From: Acidobacteriota bacterium
GTDB lineage: Bacteria; Acidobacteriota; Vicinamibacteria; Vicinamibacterales; CAVVIG01
Assembly: GCA_003222455.1 (NCBI GenBank)
Contig: QHWF01000003.1
Coordinates: 1-33,699 of the forward strand
Direction of reading: 5' to 3'
DNA length: 33,699 bases
Shown: positions 8,365 to 17,335 of the stretch, piece by piece
Position numbering within the stretch: position 1 is the first letter of the stretch
How the letters are laid out: every line of letters begins with the position of its first letter
The notes under the pieces: generated by a model
What the model was told of the DNA's origin: nothing
Database searches by the model: none
Seen by the model: the letters and a program-made list of their open reading frames with translations, nothing else
Made by a program: the position numbers and the translations under genes

Positions 8365-9525
8365 GTGAACCAGCGAATCAGAGTGGCGCTCGTGGCGCCG
8401 TCGTTGAGAATACTCGGCGGCCAGGCGGTGCAGGCGGATCGGCTGCTGCGCGCGTGGCGGAACGATCCGGATGTGGATGCGTGGCTCGTACCCGTCAATC
8501 CGGTCGCACCCTTGCCGTTCCGACGGCTGCTCAGTTTGAAGTATGTGCGCACGCTCGTCACCGAGCTGACCTACATCCCCCTCCTTCTCAGGGAGCTGGC
8601 GCGTGCTGACGTGGTTCACGTCTTCTCTGCGTCATACGCGTCTTTTCTGCTCGCGCCGCTGCCCGCCGTCTTGATCGGCCGCGCGTTCGGCCGGCCGGTT
8701 ATCCTGAACTATCGGAGCGGAGAGGCGCCGGATCACCTGCGGCGATCCTCGATCGCGCGGCGCACTCTCGCGCGGGTCAACAGCAATGTCGTGCCGTCGA
8801 GTTTTCTCGTCGATGTCTTCCGCGAGTTCGGCGTCCACGCACGCGTGATTCCGAACATGGTGGATCTCGACCGGTTCAGGTTCAAGGCACGCGGACCGCT
8901 GCGCCCCAGACTGGTATCGACGAGAAACTTCCACGCGCTCTATAACGTGGCCTGCACCATTCGCGCGTTCCGCCTCGTGCAGGACCGGTGGCCGGATGCG
9001 AGCCTGACGCTGGTGGGCGGCGGCCGACAGGACGGGATGCTGCGGCAGCTGGTCGCACGCCTCGAGCTGAAGAACGTCGTGTTCGTGGGACAGGTCCGCC
9101 CCGACGAGATTGCCGGCTATTACACAGCGAACGACATCTATATTCAGAGCCCCAATATCGACAATATGCCCACGTCGGTCATCGAGGCCTACGCCAGCGG
9201 GTTGCCAGTCGTGTCGACGGCGGCGGGTGGCGTACCGGCAATCCTTACGTCCGGCGAAGAAGGGTTGCTGGCCCCGCTCGACGATCACGAGGCGCTCGCC
9301 GCCCACGTGCTGGATTTGCTCGACGACTCCGCATTGGCCGAGCGACTGGCTGGGGCAGCATATGCCCGGTGCCGGGCGTGCACGTGGCCAAGCGTGCGGG
9401 GCCAATGGCTGGCGGCATATCGGGAGGTGCTCACGCGGCCTGAACAATCCACCAGCCCGCATCAGTCTGTCGGCTCTGAATCGATGCCATCGCCGCCGAC
9501 CCATCGTTCTGCTCCAACATCATGA
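8365..9525 (+). CDS. GT4-family glycosyltransferase
   Basis: A GT-B fold retaining glycosyltransferase. The N-terminal half begins VALVAPSLRILGGQAVQADRLL, the usual Gly-Gly acceptor loop. The middle has a NYRSGEAPDHL segment and IPNMVDLDRF. The C-terminal nucleotide-sugar domain shows LTLVGGGRQDG and SPNIDNMPTSVIEAYASGLPVVSTAAGG, an E-x7-E-like motif. GTG 8365 is chosen because of GGAGAAG at 8352-8358; a GTG at 8320 in the same frame is the alternative. A tail of ~35 low-complexity residues follows the normal family end. Its stop overlaps the start of the heparinase-like gene (ATGA), indicating translational coupling. It is the first gene of the long rightward locus. The sugar donor is unknown. 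Confidence 0.92.
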   Translation: MNQRIRVALVAPSLRILGGQAVQADRLLRAWRNDPDVDAWLVPVNPVAPLPFRRLLSLKYVRTLVTELTYIPLLLRELARADVVHVFSASYASFLLAPLPAVLIGRAFGRPVILNYRSGEAPDHLRRSSIARRTLARVNSNVVPSSFLVDVFREFGVHARVIPNMVDLDRFRFKARGPLRPRLVSTRNFHALYNVACTIRAFRLVQDRWPDASLTLVGGGRQDGMLRQLVARLELKNVVFVGQVRPDEIAGYYTANDIYIQSPNIDNMPTSVIEAYASGLPVVSTAAGGVPAILTSGEEGLLAPLDDHEALAAHVLDLLDDSALAERLAGAAYARCRACTWPSVRGQWLAAYREVLTRPEQSTSPHQSVGSESMPSPPTHRSAPTS

Positions 9526-12074
9526 TCCGCCGAACGCTTGCGCGGGTGGCGCAGATGGATCGTGCCGAGCTGGTGTGGCGCGCTGGAGCCGGCGCGCGCA
9601 TCGCCCGAGACCGTGCCGTGGCGGCCGTTCGTCAACCGCACTGGGACCGCCGGCAGCTTCGTTCCCGGCTCGCGCCTGACGATGGGCTTGATGACGTGCG
9701 CCGGTCGCTGGGCCAGCGGCAATGGCTCGACGCGCACTGCGCGCTCTCGCGTTACTTCGTGACGGCGCCGCAACGGTTTCCGCTCAGCCAATCACGCCGG
9801 CGATCGATCGTCGAACACGTGCACGCCCGGTTCCCGGACTGCCTGCGCCAGGCGACAGCTCGCGCTGACCGCATTCTGGCCGGTGAATACGACCTGCTCG
9901 GATATCGGGGGCTTCGCTTCGACGCGACACGCGTCCCTGACCATCCCGATCGCCCCGACCGCCCTGACCCTCCCGGCCTCCCGGACTGGCACTTCGACCC
10001 GGTCCACCATCGCTGCGCACCGCGACGCTTCTGGTCGACCGTCAGGTACCTCGATCCCGAGTGCGGCGATCACAAGATCATCTGGGAGCTGAATCGGCAT
10101 CAGCACTGGCTCGCACTGGGTCGCGCCTACTGGCTGTCGAACGAAGCGCGCTATCGCGACAGATTCCGCGCCGAGCTCGTGAGCTGGCTCGATCAGAATC
10201 CGCCGCTCACCGGCATCAATTGGGCAAGCATGCTGGAGCTCGCGCTCCGATCGGTGTCGTGGCTGTGGGCGCTGCACTTCTTCGTCCGCGATCCCGACTC
10301 GGCGGATCGAGACGAAGAACCCTGGACCGTCGATTTGCTGCTGGCGATCGACGATCAGCTGACCCAGGTCCAACAGAACCTCTCGCGATATTTCAGTCCG
10401 AACACGCACCTGCTCGGCGAAGGGCTCGGTTTGTACGTGGCGGGGCGGGCCATTCGCGAGCTCGCCGCCAGCCGGCAATGGGAAATCATCGGCCGCCAGG
10501 TGCTCGTGACCGAGATGGAGCGGCAGATCGGCCCCGACGGCGGTCACTCCGAGCGCTCCACCCATTACCATCGCTACGCGCTCGACTTCTACATCCTCGC
10601 GCTCATCGTCGCTCGACTCACGCGGGATCCCGCCGCTTCCGACTTCGAACGAGCCGTCACGCGCCTGGCCGTGGCCGCGCGCCTGCTCGTGCCGGATTGC
10701 GGACGCCTCCCGCATGTCGGTGACGATGATGGAGGATCGCTCTTTCCGATGACGGCACGGCCGAACGACGATATCCGCGACACGCTGAGCGTGGCAGCCG
10801 CAGCGATCGGCCGTCCCGACCTCGCCATCGGACCGCCGCCGGAAGAGGCGCTGTGGCTGCTTGGCCCCGAATTCGCTGCGAAATCCACATTCCACATTCC
10901 ACATTCCGAGTTCCGAATTCCTTCCGCGGCGCTGCCCGACATGGGCTACTACATCTCGCGTTCGCGCGAGGGCGATCATCTGCTGGTCGACGGCGGACCG
11001 CACGGATATCAGAACGGCGGCCACGCGCACGCGGATGCGCTGTCGCTGACACTGACCGTCCGCGGGCGGCCGCTGCTGGTCGATCCCGGCACGTGCTGCT
11101 ACACGACCGACCGCAGGATGCGCGATCGGCTGCGATCGTCGGCGCTGCACAACACGCTCACGCTCGACGATCGCTCGCAGTCCATCCCGTGCGGACCATT
11201 TCACTGGTCGCACGTGGCGAACGGCCGCGTCCACTGCTGGCGCACGAACGAGCACTTCGATTACTTCGATGGATCCCATGACGGCTATCGGCCGGCCCGA
11301 CATCGCCGCCGCGTGTTGGCGATGCACGGCGACCTTCTCGTGATCGCGGATTTCATCGACCCCGTCGGCCCGCATACCGCCGCCGTTCACTGGCACGTGC
11401 ATCCCGACTGGCACGTTGACGCCGACGGTCGTCGAGTGACGTTCACCAGTCAGCGCACACCAGCGGCGGAAGACGATGCGTGCCGCGGCACCGCTGGTTC
11501 ACTCGAGACGATGACGCTGATGGTGCCGGAGGGGGTGATTGAAACGTTCCGTGACGATCGAGCAGCCGGCCTGGGCGTGTATTCGCCCGTGTACGGACAA
11601 CTTGCCCCCTCGACGACCGTTCGCGTGAGCCACTCAGCGACCGGACCGTTCTGGATGGCGGGAGTATTCGATCTGCGCCGGCATGAACCGGTCAACGACG
11701 TCGAGTGGCAGCAGGTCTCGTCGGCAGCCGGCACGCTGGCGCACGCGGCGATGCTGCGCATCCGCCGCGCCGAGTCCGTCGATGACGTCATGTTCGCAGA
11801 ACCATTGTCGAGTGGAGGTCGAGTCGAAGCCGGAAGCGCCGCGGGCTCGCCGACCTGGCGCGCTGGCGATCTCGAAACCGACGCGCGCATGCTTCTCGCT
11901 CGCATCGATCGCGACGGCCGCCTCACGCGGCTCGGCCTGGTGGATGGATCGGTCGTCCGCGATACGGCAGGCCGCACGCACGTGGCGCTGCCGCAGCGCG
12001 CACCCGATTGGCACCTCGGGCAGGTTCCGGATTACGAATTCCAGATTCCGAATTCCAGATTCCACGTTCGTTAG
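9522..12074 (+). CDS. Heparinase II/III-like polysaccharide lyase family protein
   Basis: An 850-aa protein with the two-part architecture of the heparinase II/III and alginate lyase families: an alpha-helical toroid (about 60-430, including INWASMLELALRSVSW and a GGHSERSTHYHRYALDF segment with Tyr/His) and a beta-sandwich (about 480-720, including GHAHADALSLTL, LLVDPGTCCYT and ALHNTLTLDD). Such proteins cleave uronate-containing glycans by beta-elimination. In polysaccharide biosynthesis loci they are often thought to trim the product. I see no clear signal peptide, which is odd for a lyase acting outside the cytoplasm. Two 7-bp-period repeat tracts are translated in frame: 10881-10921 (STFHIPHSEFRIPS) and 12023-12066 (the C-terminal FQIPNSRFHVR). 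Neither segment is conserved-looking. Confidence 0.88.
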   Translation: MIRRTLARVAQMDRAELVWRAGAGARIARDRAVAAVRQPHWDRRQLRSRLAPDDGLDDVRRSLGQRQWLDAHCALSRYFVTAPQRFPLSQSRRRSIVEHVHARFPDCLRQATARADRILAGEYDLLGYRGLRFDATRVPDHPDRPDRPDPPGLPDWHFDPVHHRCAPRRFWSTVRYLDPECGDHKIIWELNRHQHWLALGRAYWLSNEARYRDRFRAELVSWLDQNPPLTGINWASMLELALRSVSWLWALHFFVRDPDSADRDEEPWTVDLLLAIDDQLTQVQQNLSRYFSPNTHLLGEGLGLYVAGRAIRELAASRQWEIIGRQVLVTEMERQIGPDGGHSERSTHYHRYALDFYILALIVARLTRDPAASDFERAVTRLAVAARLLVPDCGRLPHVGDDDGGSLFPMTARPNDDIRDTLSVAAAAIGRPDLAIGPPPEEALWLLGPEFAAKSTFHIPHSEFRIPSAALPDMGYYISRSREGDHLLVDGGPHGYQNGGHAHADALSLTLTVRGRPLLVDPGTCCYTTDRRMRDRLRSSALHNTLTLDDRSQSIPCGPFHWSHVANGRVHCWRTNEHFDYFDGSHDGYRPARHRRRVLAMHGDLLVIADFIDPVGPHTAAVHWHVHPDWHVDADGRRVTFTSQRTPAAEDDACRGTAGSLETMTLMVPEGVIETFRDDRAAGLGVYSPVYGQLAPSTTVRVSHSATGPFWMAGVFDLRRHEPVNDVEWQQVSSAAGTLAHAAMLRIRRAESVDDVMFAEPLSSGGRVEAGSAAGSPTWRAGDLETDARMLLARIDRDGRLTRLGLVDGSVVRDTAGRTHVALPQRAPDWHLGQVPDYEFQIPNSRFHVR
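10881..10921. repeat. Heptamer tandem repeat (ACATTCC-type) inside the heparinase-like gene
   Basis: Runs of ATTCCAC/ATTCCGA with a 7-bp period, translated in frame in the loop between the helical and beta domains. The same words recur at 12023-12066 at the end of the same gene. Confidence 0.7.
12023..12066. repeat. Heptamer tandem repeat at the 3' end of the heparinase-like gene
   Basis: Alternating GAATTCC and AGATTCC words, 7-bp period, encode the last ~14 residues of the protein, just before the TAG stop at 12072-12074. Confidence 0.7.
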
Positions 12075-12153
12075 AGAGTTCACGAGCCAGCATGAGCCCC
12101 CTCTCCGCCTCCTCTGTGTCGACTTCTCGGACGAACCTCGCAGGATTCACCCC

Positions 12154-14139
12154 ATGTGCGGCATAGCCGGATTCGTCGAATCGTCCGCCGTTCGGTCACC
12201 TTTCGATGCGGCGACCGCACACGATCTCATCGAGCGGATGTGCGACGTCATCCGGCATCGTGGGCCGGACGATCAGGGCGCCCTCGTCGACTCGGGCGTC
12301 GGGCTCGGCATGCGGCGGCTCAGCATCATCGACCTGTCGACCGGTCACCAGCCGATCCACAACGAAGACCGCACGGTCTGGGTCGTTTTCAACGGCGAGA
12401 TCTACAACTTCCGGGAGCTACGCAGCGAGCTCGTCGCGGCGGGGCACCGGTTCTACACGGCTTCGGACACGGAAACGATCGTTCACGCGTACGAACAGTG
12501 GGGCACGGCGGCGATCGGGCGGTTGCGAGGGATGTTCGGCCTCGCGATCTGGGACATGCGTTCGCGCACGCTCCTTATCGCGCGCGACCGCATCGGCATC
12601 AAGCCTTTGCACTATGCCGTGGTCAACGGCCGCTTCTTTTTCGGCTCGGAGATCAAGTCGCTGCTCGAAGCGCCGGACCTGCCGCGCGATCTGGACGTCG
12701 ACGCGCTCGACCACTACCTGTCCTTCCTGTACACACCGGCGGACGGGTCGATCTTCAAGAGCGTCCGCAAGCTGCCACCCGGTCACCTGCTGGTCTGGCG
12801 CGACGGACAGCTCACGGTCCACCAGTACTGGCAGCTGGCGGTGGACGAGACGTATGCCGGGTCCGAAGCCGACGCCGTGCGCGACCTGCGCGACGTGTTG
12901 TCGGATGCGGTCCGATCGCATCTCGTCAGCGACGTTCCGCTCGGCGCCTTTCTGTCCGGAGGCATCGACTCGAGCCTCGTCGTCGGCCTGATGGCGCAGA
13001 CGTCGGGCGGACGCGTGAAGACGTTTTCGATCGGGTTCGACGAGCCCGCGTTCGACGAGCTCGCGCATGCGCGGCGCGTGGCACAGCATTTCGGCACCGA
13101 TCATTACGAGCTCGTGGTCAAGCCCGACGCGCTCAGCATCCTGGATCGGCTCGTCCGGCACTTCGACGAACCGTTCGCCGATTCATCGGCGATACCGACG
13201 TGGTACGTCTCGGAGATGGCGCGCCGGCACGTCACCGTCGTGCTGTCCGGCGATGGCGGTGACGAGCTGTTTGGTGGATACGATCGGTACGTTCCTCATC
13301 CCCGCGTCCTGGCGTTCGACCGTTACAGCCCGCGTGCGCTGCGACGCGTCGCGGCCATGGCGGCGGCGAGGCTGCCGCACGGCGTGCGCGGCAAGAACTT
13401 CCTCCGTCACGTCGGCCGCGACGCCCGGGGCCGGTATATCGATTCAATCCGGTTCTTCGGCGCCGACGAAAAGCCCGCGCTGCTGTCGCGCGACGTCCTG
13501 CGCGCACTCGACGCCGTCGATCCGGAGGTGCGGCTCGCACGCCATTTCGAACGCTATGCACACCTGGCGTGGCCGACCCAGATGATGCGCTTCGACGCGG
13601 AAACCTATCTGCCAGACGACGTGCTGACGAAAGTGGACCGCATGAGCATGGCGCATTCCATTGAATCGCGCGTGCCATTGCTCGACAACGAGGTCATTAC
13701 GTTCGCCTCCCGGCTGCCTGCGTCCCTGAAGATCGCGAATGGGCGCCGGAAGCACGTTCTCAAGGAAGTGGCGGCCACGTTGCTGCCACAGGAGATCCTC
13801 GATCGGCCAAAGCAGGGATTCGGGGTGCCGCTCGGCGTCTGGTTCAGGGGGAACCTCCGGGAACTATTCGCTGACACACTGCTGTCGTCCGCCAGTCTTC
13901 AACGCGGCTATTTCCAGCCGTCGTTTGTCCGGCGGCTGGTCGAAGCGCACCTCTCCGGCAAGCGAGACCACTCACTGCGGCTGTGGCAGCTGGTCGTCTT
14001 CGAGCGCTGGCATCGTCAGTACGTCGACCGCGCGAGCGGCTCGGCCGACGATCGCGGCTGCTCATCAGATGCGGTGCGTAACCGGTTGCCACTCTCCGCA
14101 CCTGCAGTTCTCTCGACCCCTGCTGTACAGTCGCGCTAA
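12154..14139 (+). CDS. asnB: Asparagine synthase-type glutamine amidotransferase (copy 1)
   Basis: Glutamine-dependent amidotransferase. The mature enzyme starts at Cys2 (MCGIAGF), so ATG 12154 is the only sensible start although the frame is open from 11683. The class II glutaminase domain (1-~210) shows RHRGPDDQG, LSIIDLSTG, FNGEIYN and SDTETIVHAYEQWG. The synthetase domain has the ATP pyrophosphatase loop SGGIDSS from Ser268, FSIGFDEPAFDE, then LSGDGGDELFGGYDRY and DRPKQGFGVPLG. All catalytic landmarks are present. The family makes asparagine, but homologues in polysaccharide loci can amidate uronic acids (the WbpS type) or act in exosortase-linked EPS systems. With two further copies in the locus, a sugar-modifying role is likelier than asparagine supply (inference). 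About 30 extra residues follow the usual C-terminus. Confidence 0.93.
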   Translation: MCGIAGFVESSAVRSPFDAATAHDLIERMCDVIRHRGPDDQGALVDSGVGLGMRRLSIIDLSTGHQPIHNEDRTVWVVFNGEIYNFRELRSELVAAGHRFYTASDTETIVHAYEQWGTAAIGRLRGMFGLAIWDMRSRTLLIARDRIGIKPLHYAVVNGRFFFGSEIKSLLEAPDLPRDLDVDALDHYLSFLYTPADGSIFKSVRKLPPGHLLVWRDGQLTVHQYWQLAVDETYAGSEADAVRDLRDVLSDAVRSHLVSDVPLGAFLSGGIDSSLVVGLMAQTSGGRVKTFSIGFDEPAFDELAHARRVAQHFGTDHYELVVKPDALSILDRLVRHFDEPFADSSAIPTWYVSEMARRHVTVVLSGDGGDELFGGYDRYVPHPRVLAFDRYSPRALRRVAAMAAARLPHGVRGKNFLRHVGRDARGRYIDSIRFFGADEKPALLSRDVLRALDAVDPEVRLARHFERYAHLAWPTQMMRFDAETYLPDDVLTKVDRMSMAHSIESRVPLLDNEVITFASRLPASLKIANGRRKHVLKEVAATLLPQEILDRPKQGFGVPLGVWFRGNLRELFADTLLSSASLQRGYFQPSFVRRLVEAHLSGKRDHSLRLWQLVVFERWHRQYVDRASGSADDRGCSSDAVRNRLPLSAPAVLSTPAVQSR

Positions 14140-14197
14140 CGGAAACTCCGCGGCTTTTCCTGAACTCTGATGGCATTTCGCTTGCTCAGATTGGGGC

Positions 14198-15364
14198 GTG
14201 CCGTTTACTGATGCGGTGGGCGAGCTGAAACCCGGCCGCGTGCCCATTGCCATGGTGATGACCAGCTTTGAGCCTGGCGGCACGGAGCGGCAGATGATCG
14301 AGATGGTGCGGCGTCTCGATCCGAATCGGTGGGCGGTGCACATTGCGTGCTTTCATGCCCGCGGGACCTGGTTCAGGCGGGCCGCAGAACGGGCTGCGTC
14401 GGTTGCCGAGTTTCCCGTCAGAAGCTTTCGCACGCCGCTGACGCTGCGCCACGCATGGGAGTTTGCCCGATGGTGCCGCACCCGCCGGATCGCCGTCGTG
14501 CACACGACCGAGCTCTACTCGAACATCTTCGGTCTGCCAGCCGCGGCGCTGGCCCGTGTTCCGGTCCGGATTGCGAACCGGCGCGAAATCAACCCCGACA
14601 AGACACCGGCACAAATTGCGATGCAGCGGACGGCGTACGCGTTCGCGCATCGAATCGTTGCGAACTCGCGTGCCGCCGCGAGGCGCCTCGAGCTCGAGCG
14701 CGTGCCGCGCAGAAAGATCACCGTCGTGCCGAACGGGCTCGACCTGCGGGCCTTCACCAGACCGCCCGCGCCGAAGGTCCGCCTGCGGAACGTCATCGTC
14801 GTCGCCAATCTGCGACCCGAAAAGGGTCACGACGTCCTCGTCGACGCCGCCGCGAACGTTCTCCTGCGCGTACCGGATGCGAAGTTCAACCTGGTGGGCG
14901 ACGGGCCCGGCCGCGACGCGTTGATCGAACGGGTGCGATCGCTGGGCATTCAGGACGCGTTCACCTTCCACGGGCATCGCGACGACGTTCCCGCCTGTCT
15001 CGATGCCGCGGATATTTTCGTCCTGCCGTCCCGCTCCGAAGCGTTCCCCAACGCGGTGCTCGAGGCGATGGCGGCAGGCCTGCCAATTGTCGCGTCCGGG
15101 GTTGGCGGGATCGTCGAGTTGATTGCCGACAACCGCACCGGGCTGCTGGTGCCGCCGGACGATCCGGCGTCGTTGTGCACGTGCCTCTTGCGGCTGATGG
15201 CGGACTCGTCGATCGGATCGCGCATGGGCGCGGCCGCACGCGGCGAGGCGCACGCGCGGTACTCGTTCGATCGGATGGTGGCGGACCTCGACCGTCTGTA
15301 CGTCAACGAACTGGCCCGTCGCGGCGCGCTTCCGGTCGAAAACCCTCAGCTGGCAGCCTCCTGA
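14198..15364 (+). CDS. GT4-family glycosyltransferase
   Basis: GT-B retaining glycosyltransferase between amidotransferase copies 1 and 2. The N-terminal domain starts PIAMVMTSFEPGGTERQMIEMV (shown here as two parts: the strand PIAMVMTSF and the EPGGTE loop). The C-terminal donor domain has VIVVANLRPEKGHDVLV, FNLVGDGPGRDAL, and LPSRSEAFPNAVLEAM with GLPIVASGVGG, a typical E-x7-E region. GTG 14198 follows a GGGGC; a second in-frame GTG lies close by. Its stop (15362-15364) is 1 bp from the next ATG. The absence of membrane segments fits a cytoplasmic peripheral enzyme assembling a lipid-linked oligosaccharide. Confidence 0.93.
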   Translation: MPFTDAVGELKPGRVPIAMVMTSFEPGGTERQMIEMVRRLDPNRWAVHIACFHARGTWFRRAAERAASVAEFPVRSFRTPLTLRHAWEFARWCRTRRIAVVHTTELYSNIFGLPAAALARVPVRIANRREINPDKTPAQIAMQRTAYAFAHRIVANSRAAARRLELERVPRRKITVVPNGLDLRAFTRPPAPKVRLRNVIVVANLRPEKGHDVLVDAAANVLLRVPDAKFNLVGDGPGRDALIERVRSLGIQDAFTFHGHRDDVPACLDAADIFVLPSRSEAFPNAVLEAMAAGLPIVASGVGGIVELIADNRTGLLVPPDDPASLCTCLLRLMADSSIGSRMGAAARGEAHARYSFDRMVADLDRLYVNELARRGALPVENPQLAAS

Positions 15365-15365
15365 C

Positions 15366-17333
15366 ATGTGCGGCATCGCTGGCAGGTTCAATTTCACGCC
15401 GACGCAGCCGATCGATCGCGAGCGCCTGGTCGCGATGACTGACGTCATCGCGCATCGCGGTCCCGATGCGGACGGCTTCTACGTCGGCCCCGGCATCGGG
15501 CTCGGGCACCGCCGTCTGAGCATCATCGATCTGTCGACCGGCGATCAGCCGCTGGCGAACGAGGACCGGACGATCCGCGTCGTGTTCAACGGCGAGATTT
15601 ACAACTTCGCCGAGCTGCGTGCAGAGCTGATCGCGCACGGACACCGGTTCCGCACCCATTCGGACACAGAAGTGATCGTGCACGCGTACGAACAATGGGG
15701 CGACCGCGCCGTCGATCGGTTCCGCGGCATGTTCGCGTATGCACTGTGGGACGAGCCGAAGCGCCGCCTGTTGCTCGTGAGGGATCGGATCGGCGTCAAG
15801 CCCTTGTATTACGCCGTCACGCCGTCGGGCGTGAGCTTTGGCTCCGAGATGAAGGCGGTTCTCGAGGATCCGGCCGTGCCCCGCGACTGGAGCCCCGAAG
15901 CGCTGGATGCATATCTTGCGCTGCAGTACGTGCCGACGCCGCAGACGATCTATCGATCGGTGTGGAAGCTGCCGCCGGCGCATTACCTGGTGGCCGAGAA
16001 CGGCCGTGTCTCGGTTCGCCGGTACTGGGATCTGACGTTCACCGGTGACGGCGATCCGGCCCGCGAAGAGGAATATCTCGATCGGCTGGATGCCCTCGTG
16101 ACCGAATCGGTGCGAATGCGTCTGGTCAGCGATGTGCCGCTCGGGGCGTTCCTGTCCGGCGGCATCGACTCGAGCGCCGTTGTCGCCGCGATGGTGAAGA
16201 CGAGCGCGAGCCCCGTGGTCACCACGTCGGTCGGGTTCGACGAGCACCGATTCGACGAGCTCGAGCACGCGCGGACGGTCGCGGCCCATTTCGGAACCGT
16301 GCAGCACGAACACATCGTGCGGCCCGACATCGTGGATCTGCTGCCAAAGCTGGTGTGGCATCTCGACGAACCGTTCGCGGACCACTCCGCCGTCCCGACG
16401 TACTACGTGTCAAAGGCCGCACGCGAGCACGTGACGGTCGCCTTGTCGGGGGACGGCGGCGACGAGCTGTGGGCCGGATACGCGCGGCATCGGGTGGAAC
16501 GGTGGGAATCGTCGGCGCGGCGGGTGCTGCGGACGTCCGGGGCCAAGGTGGTCGGTCGCGCGGCGGGAGCCCTGCCGCTCAGCGTCAAGGGCGCCCGCTC
16601 GCTGCGGCACCTCGCGCTCACGCCCGGTGAGGCCTGCGCCCGCAAACATGCGTACGGCCTCTTCGAAACCGGACTCCGCTCCACGCTCTACTCGGCCGAT
16701 TTCGCCGCGCAGGTACGTGACGCCGATCCGTTCGTGGGTTTCCGGATCGCGTACGACTCGTGCCCGTCACCCGATCCGCTCGATTGCGCGCTCTACGTCG
16801 ACGTCAAAACCTATCTCGCCGACGACATCATGACGAAGGTCGACAAGATGAGCATGGCGGTCTCGCTCGAATCGCGTGAACCGCTGCTCGATCACACGCT
16901 GCTCGAGTTCGCCGCGACGGTGCCGACGGCGCTCAAGCTGAAAAACGGGCGCAGCAAGCACCTGCTCCGGCGACTTCTCGAGCGGCGCGTTCCGGCGTCG
17001 ATCGTCGATCGGCCGAAACAGGGGTTCGAGGCGCCGACCGGTGAGTGGCTGCGCGGCCCGCTCGCGCCAATGGTGAACGACCTGCTGCTCGACGGCCGTC
17101 TCCGCAATCGCGGCATGTTCCAGGACCGCGAGATCGTCCGTCTCTGGCGCGAGCATCGCAGCGGCAGGTCCGACCACCGGCATCGTCTCTGGAGCCTCGT
17201 GATGCTCGAGCTCTGGTTCCGTCAGTTCCTGGACGGCGTGGACGCTTCGCGCAAGCGGCGCAATCCCGTTCAATCGCCCGCGAGATCGGCAGGGGGAGAG
17301 CTCGGACGGCAGCCAGATGGCCAGGCGGCTTAG
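15366..17333 (+). CDS. asnB: Asparagine synthase-type amidotransferase (copy 2, exosortase/EPS-locus type)
   Basis: Starts MCGIAGRFNF with catalytic Cys2, 1 bp after the preceding stop. Glutaminase landmarks are AHRGPDADG, LSIIDLSTG, FNGEIYN and SDTEVIVHAYEQWG. The synthetase domain has SGGIDSS from Ser264, TSVGFDEHRFDE, LSGDGGDELWAGY and DRPKQGFEAP. The segment DAYLALQYVPTPQTIYRSV with KLPPAHYL resembles the amidotransferases found with PEP-CTERM/exosortase exopolysaccharide loci. No exosortase is seen here. It differs clearly from copies 1 and 3, so this is not a recent tandem duplication. The last ~20 residues are variable. Confidence 0.93.
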   Translation: MCGIAGRFNFTPTQPIDRERLVAMTDVIAHRGPDADGFYVGPGIGLGHRRLSIIDLSTGDQPLANEDRTIRVVFNGEIYNFAELRAELIAHGHRFRTHSDTEVIVHAYEQWGDRAVDRFRGMFAYALWDEPKRRLLLVRDRIGVKPLYYAVTPSGVSFGSEMKAVLEDPAVPRDWSPEALDAYLALQYVPTPQTIYRSVWKLPPAHYLVAENGRVSVRRYWDLTFTGDGDPAREEEYLDRLDALVTESVRMRLVSDVPLGAFLSGGIDSSAVVAAMVKTSASPVVTTSVGFDEHRFDELEHARTVAAHFGTVQHEHIVRPDIVDLLPKLVWHLDEPFADHSAVPTYYVSKAAREHVTVALSGDGGDELWAGYARHRVERWESSARRVLRTSGAKVVGRAAGALPLSVKGARSLRHLALTPGEACARKHAYGLFETGLRSTLYSADFAAQVRDADPFVGFRIAYDSCPSPDPLDCALYVDVKTYLADDIMTKVDKMSMAVSLESREPLLDHTLLEFAATVPTALKLKNGRSKHLLRRLLERRVPASIVDRPKQGFEAPTGEWLRGPLAPMVNDLLLDGRLRNRGMFQDREIVRLWREHRSGRSDHRHRLWSLVMLELWFRQFLDGVDASRKRRNPVQSPARSAGGELGRQPDGQAA

Positions 17334-17335
17334 TC

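Noticed and set aside
8181..8561. Leftward open frame with a hydrophobic segment near the start of the polysaccharide locus
   Set aside because: It overlaps the well-supported GT4 gene, and its hydrophobic part is translation of the GGGTCAGACCC repeat.
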